64,000 nt of DNA from Acidimicrobiaceae bacterium. GTDB lineage: Bacteria > Actinomycetota > Acidimicrobiia > Acidimicrobiales > Ilumatobacteraceae. Positions 36,498 to 45,843 of the stretch are shown one piece after another. Numbering within the stretch: the stretch's first letter is position 1; the number at the start of each line of letters is the position of its first letter. Both the position numbers and the translations under genes were made by a program. The notes under the pieces are model-generated. The model ran no database searches and was not told the origin of the DNA. It saw only the letters and a program-made list of their open reading frames with translations. The DNA lies in contig JACJWG010000003.1 of NCBI GenBank assembly GCA_020637235.1, forward strand, positions 186,001-250,000, read 5' to 3'.

Positions 36498-37580
36498 TCA
36501 GCCGGCGCCGAGCGTGGTCTGCGCCCGGAGCAGCGCGTAGCGGGGCTTGATCAGGCCGTTGATGATGCGCAGCCGCTCGGGGAACGGCGCGAACGCGCTC
36601 TTCATCGCGTTGATCGTGATCCACTCGAAGTCCTCGAGACCCCACCCGAACGCATCGTGCATCTGCTGCATCTCGTGGGTCATCGACGTCGCGCTCATCA
36701 ACCGGTTGTCGGTGTTGAGCGTGACGCGGAAGCGCAGCCGGCGCAGCATGCCGATCGGGTGCTCCTCGATCGAGGCGCACACACCGGTGTTGACGTTGCT
36801 GGTGGGGCACAGCTCGAGCGGGATGCGACGGTCGCGCACGAACGCGGCGAGCCGTCCGAGTTGCTCCTCACCGGGTGCGCCGGTGATGTCGTCGACGATC
36901 CGCACCCCGTGGCCGAGACGCTCCGCGCCGCAGAACTGCACCGCCTCCCAGATGCTCGGCAACCCGAAGGCCTCGCCGGCGTGGATGGTGGTGTGGAAGT
37001 TCTCGTGCTGGATGTGGTGGAACGCGTCGAGGTGGCGCGTGGGCGGGTAGCCGGCTTCGGCACCGGCGATGTCGAAGCCCACCACGCCGGCGTCGCGCCA
37101 GCGGACGGCGAGCTCGGCGATCTCCAGGCTGCGCGCCGCGGTGCGCATCGCCGAGCAGATGAGGTGGATGGTGAGGTCGGTGCCCTCGGCGCCGGCGCGG
37201 AAGCCGTCGAGGATCGCCTCGACGACCTCGTCGAGCGTGAGCCCCGCTTCGGTGCACAGCTCGGGTGCCATGCGCACCTCGGCGTACACCACGCCGTCGG
37301 CCGCCAGGTCCTCGGCGCACTCGCGGGCGACCCGTTCGATGGCGTCCCGGTGCTGCATCACGCCGACGGTGTGAGCGAAGGTCTCGAGGTAGAGCACGAG
37401 GTCGTTGCGCCGCGCGCCGCGGTGGAACCAGTGGGCGAGCTCGTCGACGTCGGTGGTGGGAAGGTTGGCGTAGCCGTACTCCTGCGCGAGCTCCACCACG
37501 GTCGCCGGACGCACGCCGCCGTCGAGATGGTCGTGGAGCAGCGCCTTCGGCGCGCGCAGCAACAGGTCGTGATCGATCAC
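36498..37580 (-). CDS. add: Adenosine deaminase
   Basis: 360 aa zinc amidohydrolase converting adenosine to inosine. H-D-H-L-D-G-G-V-R (zinc ligands, about residues 16-24), [21 protein letters not shown] and L-N-T-D-N-R are visible, matching the family in order. In the last motif the usual S-D-D-P reads T-D-N-R, so the catalytic-site Asp is kept but the next residues differ. GTG 37580 lies behind GAGGTGTCCG and is the family start. Likely salvage partner of upp and the nucleoside importer. Confidence 0.93.
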   Translation of the reverse strand: MIDHDLLLRAPKALLHDHLDGGVRPATVVELAQEYGYANLPTTDVDELAHWFHRGARRNDLVLYLETFAHTVGVMQHRDAIERVARECAEDLAADGVVYAEVRMAPELCTEAGLTLDEVVEAILDGFRAGAEGTDLTIHLICSAMRTAARSLEIAELAVRWRDAGVVGFDIAGAEAGYPPTRHLDAFHHIQHENFHTTIHAGEAFGLPSIWEAVQFCGAERLGHGVRIVDDITGAPGEEQLGRLAAFVRDRRIPLELCPTSNVNTGVCASIEEHPIGMLRRLRFRVTLNTDNRLMSATSMTHEMQQMHDAFGWGLEDFEWITINAMKSAFAPFPERLRIINGLIKPRYALLRAQTTLGAG

Positions 37581-37652
37581 CGGACACCTCGTCGTGTGGC
37601 GGACATCGGCACAGCGTAGGGGCGCCGTTCCGTCGCCCGTACCCTGTGCCGG

Positions 37653-38033
37653 ATGAACACCGGCGATCTCACCGTTCTCGGCAACACCGTCCGGCACGCG
37701 ATCGATCACGTCGAGGTGTTCGCGGCGCCCGAGCACGTGACGACCGTCCGGTTCACCACCGACGAGCTGCAGTCGATGTGCCCGGTCACCCAGCAACCCG
37801 ACATCGCACACGTGGTGATCGAGTACACACCCGACCGTTGGTGCATCGAGTCGAAGAGCCTGAAGCTCTACCTGTGGGGCTTTCGTGACCGGGCCGTGTT
37901 CGCCGAGGCGCTCACGGCCGAGATCGCGAACGAGGTGATGACCACGGCCCAGCCGCGCGAGGTGACGGTCACGCTGACGCAGCGTCCGCGCGGCGGCATC
38001 GAGGTGCAGGCCGTCGCTCGCCGGCAGCGCTGA
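37653..38033 (+). CDS. queF: QueF-type 7-cyano-7-deazaguanine reductase homologue
   Basis: 126 aa, unimodular T-fold. Nucleophile Cys43 is in [10 protein letters not shown], acid Asp50 follows, and the QueF motif reads E-S-K-S-L-K-L-Y-L (66-74). The family reduces preQ0 to preQ1 for queuosine in tRNA. In the conserved F-R-N-H-G-x-F-H-E block this protein has F-R-D-R-A-V-F-A-E, so the catalytic His is replaced by Ala. Divergent from add. Activity is therefore less certain than the fold. Confidence 0.85.
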   Translation: MNTGDLTVLGNTVRHAIDHVEVFAAPEHVTTVRFTTDELQSMCPVTQQPDIAHVVIEYTPDRWCIESKSLKLYLWGFRDRAVFAEALTAEIANEVMTTAQPREVTVTLTQRPRGGIEVQAVARRQR

Positions 38034-38070
38034 GCCCGCCGGGCGACGACCTCCCGCGGGCCGGCGTCGC

Positions 38071-39402
38071 CTATTGGCTCTCGTACGGCTGGCCGGCCGC
38101 CTTGGGGCCGCGTGAGCGGCCCACGAAGCCGGCTACCACGACGATCGTCATCAGGTACGGCGTCATCTTGATGAACTCGCTCGGCAGGCCGGTGTTGAGC
38201 AGGCTGAGCTTGTCGGCCACCGAGTCGAACAGGCCGAAGAGCAACGCGGCGCTGATCGCGCCAACCGGATGCCACCGGCCGACGATCACCACGGCGAGCG
38301 CGATGAACCCTCGGCCGTTGGTGATGTTCTCGTTGAAGCGACCGATCGTGGCGGTCCACCACGACCCGCCGAAGCCCGCGATCGCACCGGCGAGGATGAC
38401 GTTGCGGTAGCGAAGGCGCAACACGTTGATGCCGAGGGTGTCGGCGGCTCGCGGGTGCTCGCCGACGGCACGTGTGCGCAATCCCCACTTCGAGCGGAAG
38501 AGGAACCACGTGAACACCACGACCAGCAGCATCGCCGAGTACACGAACACCGTCTGCTGGAACAGGATCTGTCCGAGGATCGGGATGCGTTCGAGCAGCG
38601 GGATCTTCCAGGCCCCGAGGGTCGGCGTGTCGTTGTAGTCGGGGTTCTCCGTCAGGACGCGGCTCGACAGGAACGACGTGAGGCCGAGGACGAAGAAGTT
38701 GATGAAGAAGCCGACGATCACCTGGTCGACCTTGAAGCGGATGGCCAGCCAGGCGAGGAGCCAGGCGAGCAGCGCGCTCGCGATCATCGCCGCCAGCACC
38801 CCGACCCAGAAGCCGCTCGAGTCGCCGAGTCCCGGCCAGCTCGCGGCGATCGACCCGACCAGCGCCGAGGTGAACGCGCCGCTCAGCAACAGGCCCTCGA
38901 TCGCGATGTTCACCACGCCCGAGCGTTCGCACATGATGCCGGCACAGGCGCCGAAGATGAGCGGCGTCGAGAAGGTGACGGCCGAGGCGAGCATGCCGAT
39001 GAACGAGAACGACCGTCCGGCGGCCGCCCACGACAGGAACGACATGAACACCAGGATCGACGCCATCGCGAGGACGACGTTGGTGTACTTGCCGTACCCG
39101 CGCCACAGTTGGATGCCGGCGGTGACGGCGAGCGCGGCGGCGACGAACCAGCCGAGGCCCTGAGCGGGCAGGCCGAACGACCGGCCACCGTCGAGGTTGA
39201 ACGTCGCGGTGCCCTCGTGGCGGGTGAGGAACAGCGCCGTGACCCCGGCGAGCACGACGTAGGAGATGCCGAGGTTGCGGGCATGGCGCCGTTCCTCGAA
39301 GGTCATGCCGCCCGGTGCGTTCGACGCATCGGCGGTGGCCGTCGTGGTGGCCGTCGTCTCGATCGGCGTCTGGTCCGGTGCGGGGCTCTCGGAGATGCTC
39401 AC
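38071..39402 (-). CDS. Nucleoside-type ABC transporter permease 2
   Basis: 443 aa, multi-spanning inner-membrane protein of the BPD_transp_2 family ([18 protein letters not shown] and [14 protein letters not shown]). A hydrophilic N-terminal tail of about 50 aa precedes the helices. GTG 39402 overlaps the stop of permease 1 (GTGA), which fixes the start. Last gene of the operon. Confidence 0.92.
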   Translation of the reverse strand: MSISESPAPDQTPIETTATTTATADASNAPGGMTFEERRHARNLGISYVVLAGVTALFLTRHEGTATFNLDGGRSFGLPAQGLGWFVAAALAVTAGIQLWRGYGKYTNVVLAMASILVFMSFLSWAAAGRSFSFIGMLASAVTFSTPLIFGACAGIMCERSGVVNIAIEGLLLSGAFTSALVGSIAASWPGLGDSSGFWVGVLAAMIASALLAWLLAWLAIRFKVDQVIVGFFINFFVLGLTSFLSSRVLTENPDYNDTPTLGAWKIPLLERIPILGQILFQQTVFVYSAMLLVVVFTWFLFRSKWGLRTRAVGEHPRAADTLGINVLRLRYRNVILAGAIAGFGGSWWTATIGRFNENITNGRGFIALAVVIVGRWHPVGAISAALLFGLFDSVADKLSLLNTGLPSEFIKMTPYLMTIVVVAGFVGRSRGPKAAGQPYESQ

Positions 39403-40604
39403 GCCCCCCACCCCCTGAACTGCAGCGCGGAGCCGCCGCCCTCACGCTTCAGTCGCCAGAGCAGGCGCGTGAGTGCCGGGGCGGCGATGAACAACACGAT
39501 CAGGGCTCGGAGCACCAGCACCACGTCGAGCGGGATGTCGGTCTCGAGCTGCATCCGGCGGCCGCCGGCTTCGAGGATGCCGAACAAGAACGCGGCGAAC
39601 ACGATGCCGGTCGGCTTGTTGCGTCCGAGGAGCGCGACGGCGATGGCGTCGAAGCCGATGCTGCCGGCGAAGCTCTCCGTGGCGTACCCCTGGGTGCCGA
39701 TCACCTGGCTCGCACCGGCGAGCCCGGCCATCGCGCCGGCGATGAACATCGCCATGGTCGTGAGCGTCGCCGGCTTCATGCCTGCGTAACGGGCGGCGTC
39801 GGCGTTCGACCCGAAGGTGCGCAGCTCGAAACCGATCTTCGACCGCTCGAAGAGCCACCAGGTGAACATCGCGCCGGCGATGGCGACCAGGAAGCCCCAG
39901 TGGGCCCGCAGCGCCGGATTGTCGCTCCAGAAGAACAGGTCGGGCAGCCGGCCTTCGGGTCGCACCGTCTTCGAGATCGGGTTGTCCTTGCCGGGCTGCT
40001 GGAACGCGTCGGTCTTCAACAACCACAGCGTCAACAGGCCGGCGATGTAGTTCGTCATGATGGTGGTGATCACCTCGTGGGCGCCGGTGCGTGCCTTGAG
40101 GAATCCGACGATGCCGCCCCAGATGCCGCCGGCGACGATGCCGGCCAGCAAGGCGAGTGGCACCTGCACGATGCCGGGTCCGTTCATCGAGAACCCCACC
40201 CACACCGAGGCCATGCCACCCGCGAACATCTGACCGGTCGCACCGATGTTGAACAGGCCGGATCGGGCGGCGATCGCGAAGCACAGGCCGGCCAGGATCA
40301 GCGGCGTGGCGGAGACGATCGTCTCGCTGATGCCGTTGAGGCTGCCGAGTGCACCGGCCGGCAGCGCGAGGTACGCGTCCTTGATGGTGCCGAGGATGCC
40401 GAGGATGTCGCCCTCCTTCAGCCGGTCGATGTCGGTGAGGCCGATAATCACCGCGCCGGCCACGAGCGCCGACACGATGGCGAGCACGGGCAACAGCAGG
40501 TTGTTGTACGCGTCGATGCGATCGAAGAAGGCGACGGCCTTCGGTGTCCGCTCGTCGCCGCGCGGGCCGGAGCTGCTGCCTCCGTCGACGGTGGCCGCGG
40601 TCAT
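39399..40604 (-). CDS. Nucleoside-type ABC transporter permease 1
   Basis: 401 aa BPD_transp_2 permease with R-S-G-L-F-N-I-G-A-T-G-Q-M-F and the loop A-A-R-Y-A-G-M-K-P-A-T that contacts the ATPase. It begins with ATG overlapping the ATPase stop (ATGA) and ends overlapping permease 2, so all three are translationally coupled. Confidence 0.93.
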   Translation of the reverse strand: MTAATVDGGSSSGPRGDERTPKAVAFFDRIDAYNNLLLPVLAIVSALVAGAVIIGLTDIDRLKEGDILGILGTIKDAYLALPAGALGSLNGISETIVSATPLILAGLCFAIAARSGLFNIGATGQMFAGGMASVWVGFSMNGPGIVQVPLALLAGIVAGGIWGGIVGFLKARTGAHEVITTIMTNYIAGLLTLWLLKTDAFQQPGKDNPISKTVRPEGRLPDLFFWSDNPALRAHWGFLVAIAGAMFTWWLFERSKIGFELRTFGSNADAARYAGMKPATLTTMAMFIAGAMAGLAGASQVIGTQGYATESFAGSIGFDAIAVALLGRNKPTGIVFAAFLFGILEAGGRRMQLETDIPLDVVLVLRALIVLFIAAPALTRLLWRLKREGGGSALQFRGWGA

Positions 40605-42118
40605 GCTGCGCTCTCCTTCGCGCCGGCCATGTACAGGCCGACCTCGTTGTGATCGGTGGATGCTCGCTGGAGATCGGCGACGATCGTGCCGCGGTACATG
40701 ACGAGCACGCGGTCGGCGAGTGCCATCACCTCGTCCAGTTCGGTGCTCACGACGAGCACCGCGACACCGGCGTCGCGCAGGGCGACGATCCGTTCGTGGA
40801 TGTACTCGATCGAGCCGACGTCGATGCCGCGGGTCGGCTGACACGCGATCGCCAGCTTCAGTTCGCGGCTCAGCTCGCGGGCCACGATCACCTTCTGCTG
40901 GTTGCCGCCGGACAGCGTGCCGACCGGCGTGGTGACCGACGGCGTGCGGATGTCGAACTGGTCGACCAGACGGGCCGCTTCCTCGCGTGCCGACCCCCAG
41001 TCGATGCTCACACCCGAGCTGAGCGGTGCCGTGTAGTACGCGGTGAGGGCCAGGTTCTCGGTGACGTCGAAGTCCTTCACGATCCCTTCGCGTTGGCGGT
41101 CCTCGGGGATGTGGGCGACGCCGTGGCGGTGCATGTCACGAGGGTCGGCCTCGGTGATGTCGGTTCCCTGCAACGCCACGCGCCCCTCGGCGATGCGCCG
41201 CAGTCCGACCAGGGCGTCGACGAGCTCCGTCTGGCCGTTGCCCTGCACCCCGGCGATGCCGACGATCTCGCCGGCGTGCACCTGGAAGCTCACGTGGTCG
41301 ACGAGCGCTCGCCCGCCCGGTTCGCGCACCGTGAGATCGCGCACGTCGAGCACGGTCGGCCCCGGCTCGCGGACCTCCTTGGCGACCACCAGGTCGACGG
41401 GGCGTCCCACCATCATCTCGGCGAGCTCGGTGTCCTTCACCGTCGTCGGGTCGGCCTCACCGACGGTCTTGCCGCGGCGCAGCACCTCGATCCGGTCGGC
41501 GATGCGCAGCGCCTCGCGCAGCTTGTGGGTGATGAACACGATCCCCTTGCCGTCGGCCTTCAGGGTCTCGACGATCACGAAGAAGTCCTCGATCTCCTGC
41601 GGGGTGAGCACGGCGGTCGGCTCGTCGAACACCACGATCTCGGCATCGCGGAAGAGCACCTTGATGATCTCGACGCGCTGCTGCAGGCCCACGGGGAGGT
41701 CCTCGATCTTCGCGTCGGGGTCGAGGTGCATCCCGTACTGCTCGCTGATCGAGCGCACCTGCGCTCGCGCCGTGGCGATGTCGAGCTTGATGCCGCCGAA
41801 CGCCGTCGGCTCGACGCCCATCACGACGTTCTCGGCGACGGTGAACACCGGGACGAGCATGAAGTGCTGGTGCACCATGCCGATGCCGGCGGCGATGGCG
41901 TCGCGGGGGGAGGTGAAGTGCTGTGGCACGCCGTCGATCAGGATCTCGCCCTCGTCGGCCTTGTACAGCCCGTACAGCACGTTCATCAGCGTGCTCTTCC
42001 CGGCACCGTTCTCGCCGACGAGTGCCAGCACCTCACCGCCGCGCACCCGCAGGTTCACGTCGTCGTTGGCGACGACACCGGGGAACCGCTTCGTGATCCC
42101 CCGCAGCTCGAGTTCCAT
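40601..42118 (-). CDS. ABC transporter ATP-binding protein with two NBDs (nucleoside/sugar type)
   Basis: 505 aa. NBD1 has Walker A G-E-N-G-A-G-K-S near residue 36, signature L-P-V-G-L-Q-Q-R and Walker B F-D-E-P-T. NBD2 has a degenerate Walker A (G-V-Q-G-N-G-Q-T) and L-S-G-G-N-Q-Q-K, as usual for RbsA/NupO-like proteins in which only one site is fully active. Separated from the binding-protein gene by 131 bp that hold a terminator hairpin. Confidence 0.94.
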   Translation of the reverse strand: MELELRGITKRFPGVVANDDVNLRVRGGEVLALVGENGAGKSTLMNVLYGLYKADEGEILIDGVPQHFTSPRDAIAAGIGMVHQHFMLVPVFTVAENVVMGVEPTAFGGIKLDIATARAQVRSISEQYGMHLDPDAKIEDLPVGLQQRVEIIKVLFRDAEIVVFDEPTAVLTPQEIEDFFVIVETLKADGKGIVFITHKLREALRIADRIEVLRRGKTVGEADPTTVKDTELAEMMVGRPVDLVVAKEVREPGPTVLDVRDLTVREPGGRALVDHVSFQVHAGEIVGIAGVQGNGQTELVDALVGLRRIAEGRVALQGTDITEADPRDMHRHGVAHIPEDRQREGIVKDFDVTENLALTAYYTAPLSSGVSIDWGSAREEAARLVDQFDIRTPSVTTPVGTLSGGNQQKVIVARELSRELKLAIACQPTRGIDVGSIEYIHERIVALRDAGVAVLVVSTELDEVMALADRVLVMYRGTIVADLQRASTDHNEVGLYMAGAKESAA

Positions 42119-42194
42119 GTCTCCCCTTCGTCGGGACGACGCCGTGTCGTCACCCGGTGATCGTGGCGCAATCTAGTCGCGTGCCGAAAACCGA

Positions 42195-42222
42195 CGAGAG
42201 GGGCCCTCGCGGGCCCCTCTCG
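42195..42222 (-). terminator. Intercistronic terminator/attenuator after the binding-protein gene
   Basis: Perfect 12-bp stem CGAGAGGGGCCC / GGGCCCCTCTCG with loop TCGC (read on +). On the minus-strand transcript it is followed by tcggttttcgg, a short U run. Its place between the binding protein and ATPase genes suggests partial termination, giving more binding protein than membrane complex. Confidence 0.85.
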
Positions 42223-42249
42223 ATCGCAGTTCACGATGGAGCGGGTCGC

Positions 42250-43404
42250 TCAGCTCGCCGTCATCTCACCGGCGGTGAACATCGCGATGAGCTCTTCGAC
42301 CTCGGCCTTGAGCTCGTCGGGGACGTCGCCCGCCTGGTCGTGGTAGTCGGCGATGCCGACGCCACCGTTGGCGAAGGTGCCGACGTAGTCGTCACCGGGG
42401 TCGCCCGAGTCGGCCACGTTCGTGACCGTGTCGAAGACCGCGGCGTCGATGTTCTTGAGCACGGAGGTCAGGTAGACCTCCTTCTCCTTGTCGTTGCTCA
42501 CGTACATGTCGACGTCGACACCGATGATGCGGATGCCACCGACTTCCTTGGCGTAGGCCGACGAGCCGAGGCCCACCGGACCGGCGACCGGGAAGATGAT
42601 GTCGGCGCCCTCGTCGGCGAAGCCCTGGGCGAGCTTCTTGCCGTCGTCGAGGCTCTCGAAGTTGCCGGCGAACGAACCCTCGGTGCCGTCCCAGCCGAGG
42701 ACCTCGACCGCGGTGCCCTTCTGCTCGTTGTAGTAATTGACGCCGTTCAGGAAGCCCGTCATGAAGATGGTGACCGGCGGGATGTTGATGCCGCCGTAGG
42801 TGGCGACCTTGCCGGTCTCGCTCATGCCCGCGGCGAGGTAGCCGGCCACGAACGACGGCTCGTCCGTGGCGAAGTTGAGCGCACGCACGTTCTCGAGGTT
42901 CACGTCGTCGGCGAAGTCGTCGGGCGTACCGGCGTCGTCGTTCGCGTCGGAGTCGATGATCGCGAACTGCTGGTCCGGGTTGGTCTTGGCGGCCTCGGCC
43001 GTCGCGCCACCGAGCAGGAAGCCGACGGTGATGATGACGTCGCAGCCCTTGTCCATGAAGGCCTGGATGTTCGGGGCGTAGTCGGCGTCGCTCGACGACT
43101 CGAGGAGGTCGATCTCGGCGCCGATCTCGGCCTCGGCCTGCTGCAGGCCGGCATAGGCGGACTGGTTGAAGCCCTTGTCGTCGACGCCACCGACGTCGGT
43201 GACCTCGCAGGCGGAGACGGCTTCGCCGTCGCCCCCGGCAGCAGCCGTCGTGTCGGAGCCGCCGGCGGTCGTGTCGGAGCCGGCAGCGGTGGTGTCGGAC
43301 GGGGCCTCGGTCGTCGTGCCCTCTTCCTCGTCGTCGCCGCAGGCGGCGACCACGAACAGCGACGCGGTCAGCGCCAGCGCGGCGAAGCGCTTGGTCTTGC
43401 GCAT
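42250..43404 (-). CDS. BMP-family (PnrA-like) substrate-binding lipoprotein
   Basis: 384 aa. Lipoprotein signal with lipobox F-V-V-A-A-C (about residue 22), then an acidic linker containing repeated G-S-D-T-T-A. The mature domain reads V-T-D-V-G-G-V-D-D-K-G-F-N-Q-S-A, the signature of BMP/PnrA purine nucleoside receptors, with V-D-V-D-M near the C-terminal hinge. It binds nucleosides outside the membrane for the coupled permeases. GGGGGAG precedes the ATG. The LacI-type operator lies 130 bp upstream. Confidence 0.94.
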   Translation of the reverse strand: MRKTKRFAALALTASLFVVAACGDDEEEGTTTEAPSDTTAAGSDTTAGGSDTTAAAGGDGEAVSACEVTDVGGVDDKGFNQSAYAGLQQAEAEIGAEIDLLESSSDADYAPNIQAFMDKGCDVIITVGFLLGGATAEAAKTNPDQQFAIIDSDANDDAGTPDDFADDVNLENVRALNFATDEPSFVAGYLAAGMSETGKVATYGGINIPPVTIFMTGFLNGVNYYNEQKGTAVEVLGWDGTEGSFAGNFESLDDGKKLAQGFADEGADIIFPVAGPVGLGSSAYAKEVGGIRIIGVDVDMYVSNDKEKEVYLTSVLKNIDAAVFDTVTNVADSGDPGDDYVGTFANGGVGIADYHDQAGDVPDELKAEVEELIAMFTAGEMTAS

Positions 43405-43533
43405 GTGGTTCTCCCCCTAGGAGTGGTTCAGGTGGATCGGAAGATCCGTTCCACAGCCTACTTGCGGGTGGCCGTCCGGAGGGTCGCCACTCGGTTGCAG
43501 GCGTGTGAAGCATGCTCGTCGGGCGCCCCTGAC

Positions 43534-43547
43534 GTCAAGCGCTTGAC
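43534..43547. promoter_or_regulatory. LacI-family operator, perfect 14-bp palindrome
   Basis: GTCAAGCGCTTGAC is its own reverse complement, with the central CG typical of LacI/GalR operators. It lies 52 bp before the LacI gene start and 130 bp before the divergent binding-protein gene, so it could control both. Confidence 0.75.
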
Positions 43548-43598
43548 CGCCCCGGCACCGACTCGTCGACACGGCGTAGGCTCGTCGTTCGTGCAGCG

Positions 43599-44711
43599 AT
43601 GGTCGAACGCGATGGCGATGTGACGAGCGACCACCCGAACCAGGGCGACCTCCGGCTGCCCACCCGGGGCCGGCGTGTCCGCGCCGCCGATGTCGCCGCG
43701 GCGGCGGGGGTGTCGATCTCGACGGTGTCGCTCGTGGTGAACGACAAGTGGGAGGGTCGGGTGGCGCCGGACACGGTGGCGCGCATCCGCGACGAGGTCG
43801 CCCGCCTCGGGTACGTGGTCGACGAGTCGGCGCGCCGGCTGGCGATCGGTGCCGCCGGCGCGGTGGCGGTGGTCACGCCGGCGTTCACCAACCCGTTCTA
43901 CGCCCGTGTGTCGGTGGGTGCCGCGGCAGCGCTGGGCGCGGCGTACCAGGTGGTGTTCTCCGTGCCCGAGATCGACGAGGACCCGGTCGAGATGCTCGTA
44001 CGGCTCCGTGGCCTGCGACTCGCCGGCGCGTTGATCGCCGCGCCCAGCGAGGACGTGCTCCGGTGGCTGCCGGCCGATCTGCCGGCGGTGCTCCTCGACG
44101 CGCCGGGCGCCGGCGACGGGCGTCCGCGGGTCGACCTCGACGTCGCCGACGGTGCCGTCCAGGTGGCCGAGCACCTGCTGGCACTCGGCCACCGACGTGT
44201 CGCGTTCATGGCGGCGACCCCGGAGACCGACACGTTCGTGGTGCGCCGCACACGGCTGCGCGACGCGCTCGTGGCCGGTGGCGCGACCGTGTTCGCTCCC
44301 GACGCGCTGCGCAGCGAGGTCGACGCCGGCGCCGCGTACCGGGCAGCGTCGGCTGCGATCCCGGCCCTGCTCGGTTCGGCCGTCACCGCCGTGGTGTGTG
44401 CGACCGACCTCCACGCATACGGTCTGCTCCGTGCATGTGGGGATCACGGTGTGGAGGTACCGGGTCGATGGTCGGTGGTCGGCTTCGACGACCAGCCGCT
44501 CTCGGCGTTCCTGACGCCGCCGCTGACGAGCGTGTCGTTGCCGGCCGACGAGCTCGGTCGCAGCGCCGGCACCCTGCTCGCCGAGCTCATCGCCGGCGGC
44601 GCCGACGCCGAACCGCCGGCGGGTGCGGTCCGCGAGCGACCGTCGGTGCGCGTGCTACCGGTGTCGCTGGCGGTGCGGGCCTCCACCGGTCCGGCAGCGC
44701 CCTCGGCGTAG
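43599..44711 (+). CDS. LacI-family transcriptional regulator
   Basis: 370 aa. The N-terminal HTH (about residues 28-50) reads A-A-D-V-A-A-A-A-G-V-S-I-S-T-V-S-L-V-V-N, with the hinge after L-G-Y-V-V-D-E-S-A-R-R-L. The C-terminal periplasmic-binding-like domain contains F-T-N-P-F-Y, G-H-R-R-V-A-F and S-V-V-G-F-D-D-Q-P. It probably represses the divergent nucleoside importer and itself through the palindrome at 43534, with a nucleoside or sugar as inducer. ATG 43599 is used; GTG 43620 is an alternative. Confidence 0.93.
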   Translation: MVERDGDVTSDHPNQGDLRLPTRGRRVRAADVAAAAGVSISTVSLVVNDKWEGRVAPDTVARIRDEVARLGYVVDESARRLAIGAAGAVAVVTPAFTNPFYARVSVGAAAALGAAYQVVFSVPEIDEDPVEMLVRLRGLRLAGALIAAPSEDVLRWLPADLPAVLLDAPGAGDGRPRVDLDVADGAVQVAEHLLALGHRRVAFMAATPETDTFVVRRTRLRDALVAGGATVFAPDALRSEVDAGAAYRAASAAIPALLGSAVTAVVCATDLHAYGLLRACGDHGVEVPGRWSVVGFDDQPLSAFLTPPLTSVSLPADELGRSAGTLLAELIAGGADAEPPAGAVRERPSVRVLPVSLAVRASTGPAAPSA

Positions 44712-44729
44712 CATGTCCCCCGATCCGCC

Positions 44730-45761
44730 ATGAGTGCACCCGTCCGTCCTGTCCCGCGTCCCGGCCCGCCCCGACGCCGGCGGGTGAGCCGGCAGCGGTA
44801 CATGGTGCGTCGCGTCGGCGCGTTGGTGGTGGTGGCGCTCGTGCTGTTCGGCGTCGTCCGCGTCGTCGGGGCGCTCGCCGGCGGCGACGACGGGGACACC
44901 GTCGCGGGTGCCGACGGCTCGACACCGGCCGACGCCACGGCGGCGAGTGACGGCGGTACCGTCGTCGGGGCCACGGGCAACACCACCATCACCAGTGCGC
45001 CCGGATCGACCGATGCCACCGGCGCCGGGTCGACGGTGCCGGCCACCTCGGCCGCGGTGTCGACCGGCCCGCCCACCGCGGCGGATCCGGCGGTGGTGCT
45101 CATCGCCGGCGACTCCGACGCCGGTACCTTCGGCCCCTACCTCGAGACATTGCTCGACGACACGGGCGTCGCCCGCACGCAGCTCGACTACAAGGTCTCC
45201 TCCGGCCTGTCGCGCCCCGACTTCTTCGACTGGCCTTCGCACTTCCGCCAGATCATCCCGCAGATACAGCCCGACATCGTCGTGGTCACCTTCGGCGGCA
45301 ACGACCCACAGGGCCTCACCGACGGGTCGAAGGCGGACGGCACACCCAACTTCATCATCGGCGAGCCCACCGGCGACGGCGATGCCGAATGGCGAGCCGA
45401 GTACGGACGTCGTGTCGGCGAGGTGATGGACTACCTCGCCTCGGAGGGACGCACCCTCGTGTGGGTCGGCATCCCGAACGACGACAACCCGGACGTGACG
45501 ACGCGGCTGCGGGTGCAGGACGAGGTGGTGCGGGCGGAGGCGGCGAAGCGGCCGCAGGTCGCGTTCGTCGACACGTGGAAGCGGTTCAGCGGCCGCGAGG
45601 GCGGGTGGGCCGAGTTCGTGATCGACCCTCGCGACTCCACCGCCAAGGACGTGCGGGCCGACGACGGCTTCCACCTCAACACCGTCGGTGCCGAGATCCT
45701 CGCGCTCGACATCATGGAGGTCGTGCGCGCCGACCTCGTCGCACGCGGCGCCCAGCTCTGA
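44730..45761 (+). CDS. Membrane-anchored SGNH hydrolase (DUF459 type)
   Basis: 343 aa. A basic N-terminus, one TM helix (about 30-50) and a Thr/Ala/Gly linker precede the catalytic domain. That domain has G-D-S-D-A-G-T-F (block I Ser, about residue 130), G-G-N-D (block III) and D-G-F-H-L-N (block V Asp/His), as in DUF459 proteins. It acts extracytoplasmically, probably removing or transferring acyl groups on wall or glycan; the target is unknown. Confidence 0.88.
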   Translation: MSAPVRPVPRPGPPRRRRVSRQRYMVRRVGALVVVALVLFGVVRVVGALAGGDDGDTVAGADGSTPADATAASDGGTVVGATGNTTITSAPGSTDATGAGSTVPATSAAVSTGPPTAADPAVVLIAGDSDAGTFGPYLETLLDDTGVARTQLDYKVSSGLSRPDFFDWPSHFRQIIPQIQPDIVVVTFGGNDPQGLTDGSKADGTPNFIIGEPTGDGDAEWRAEYGRRVGEVMDYLASEGRTLVWVGIPNDDNPDVTTRLRVQDEVVRAEAAKRPQVAFVDTWKRFSGREGGWAEFVIDPRDSTAKDVRADDGFHLNTVGAEILALDIMEVVRADLVARGAQL

Positions 45762-45843
45762 CCCGGTCGGCGCCGGTGGGCCGCGCGGCTCACCGTGCGC
45801 GCGATGGCGCGACGCACGGGCGCGCAGCGCGTACATTGCCCCG

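Noticed and set aside
37581..37652. preQ1 riboswitch before queF
   Set aside because: The 72-bp gap lacks an A-rich tail and the short pseudoknot pattern.
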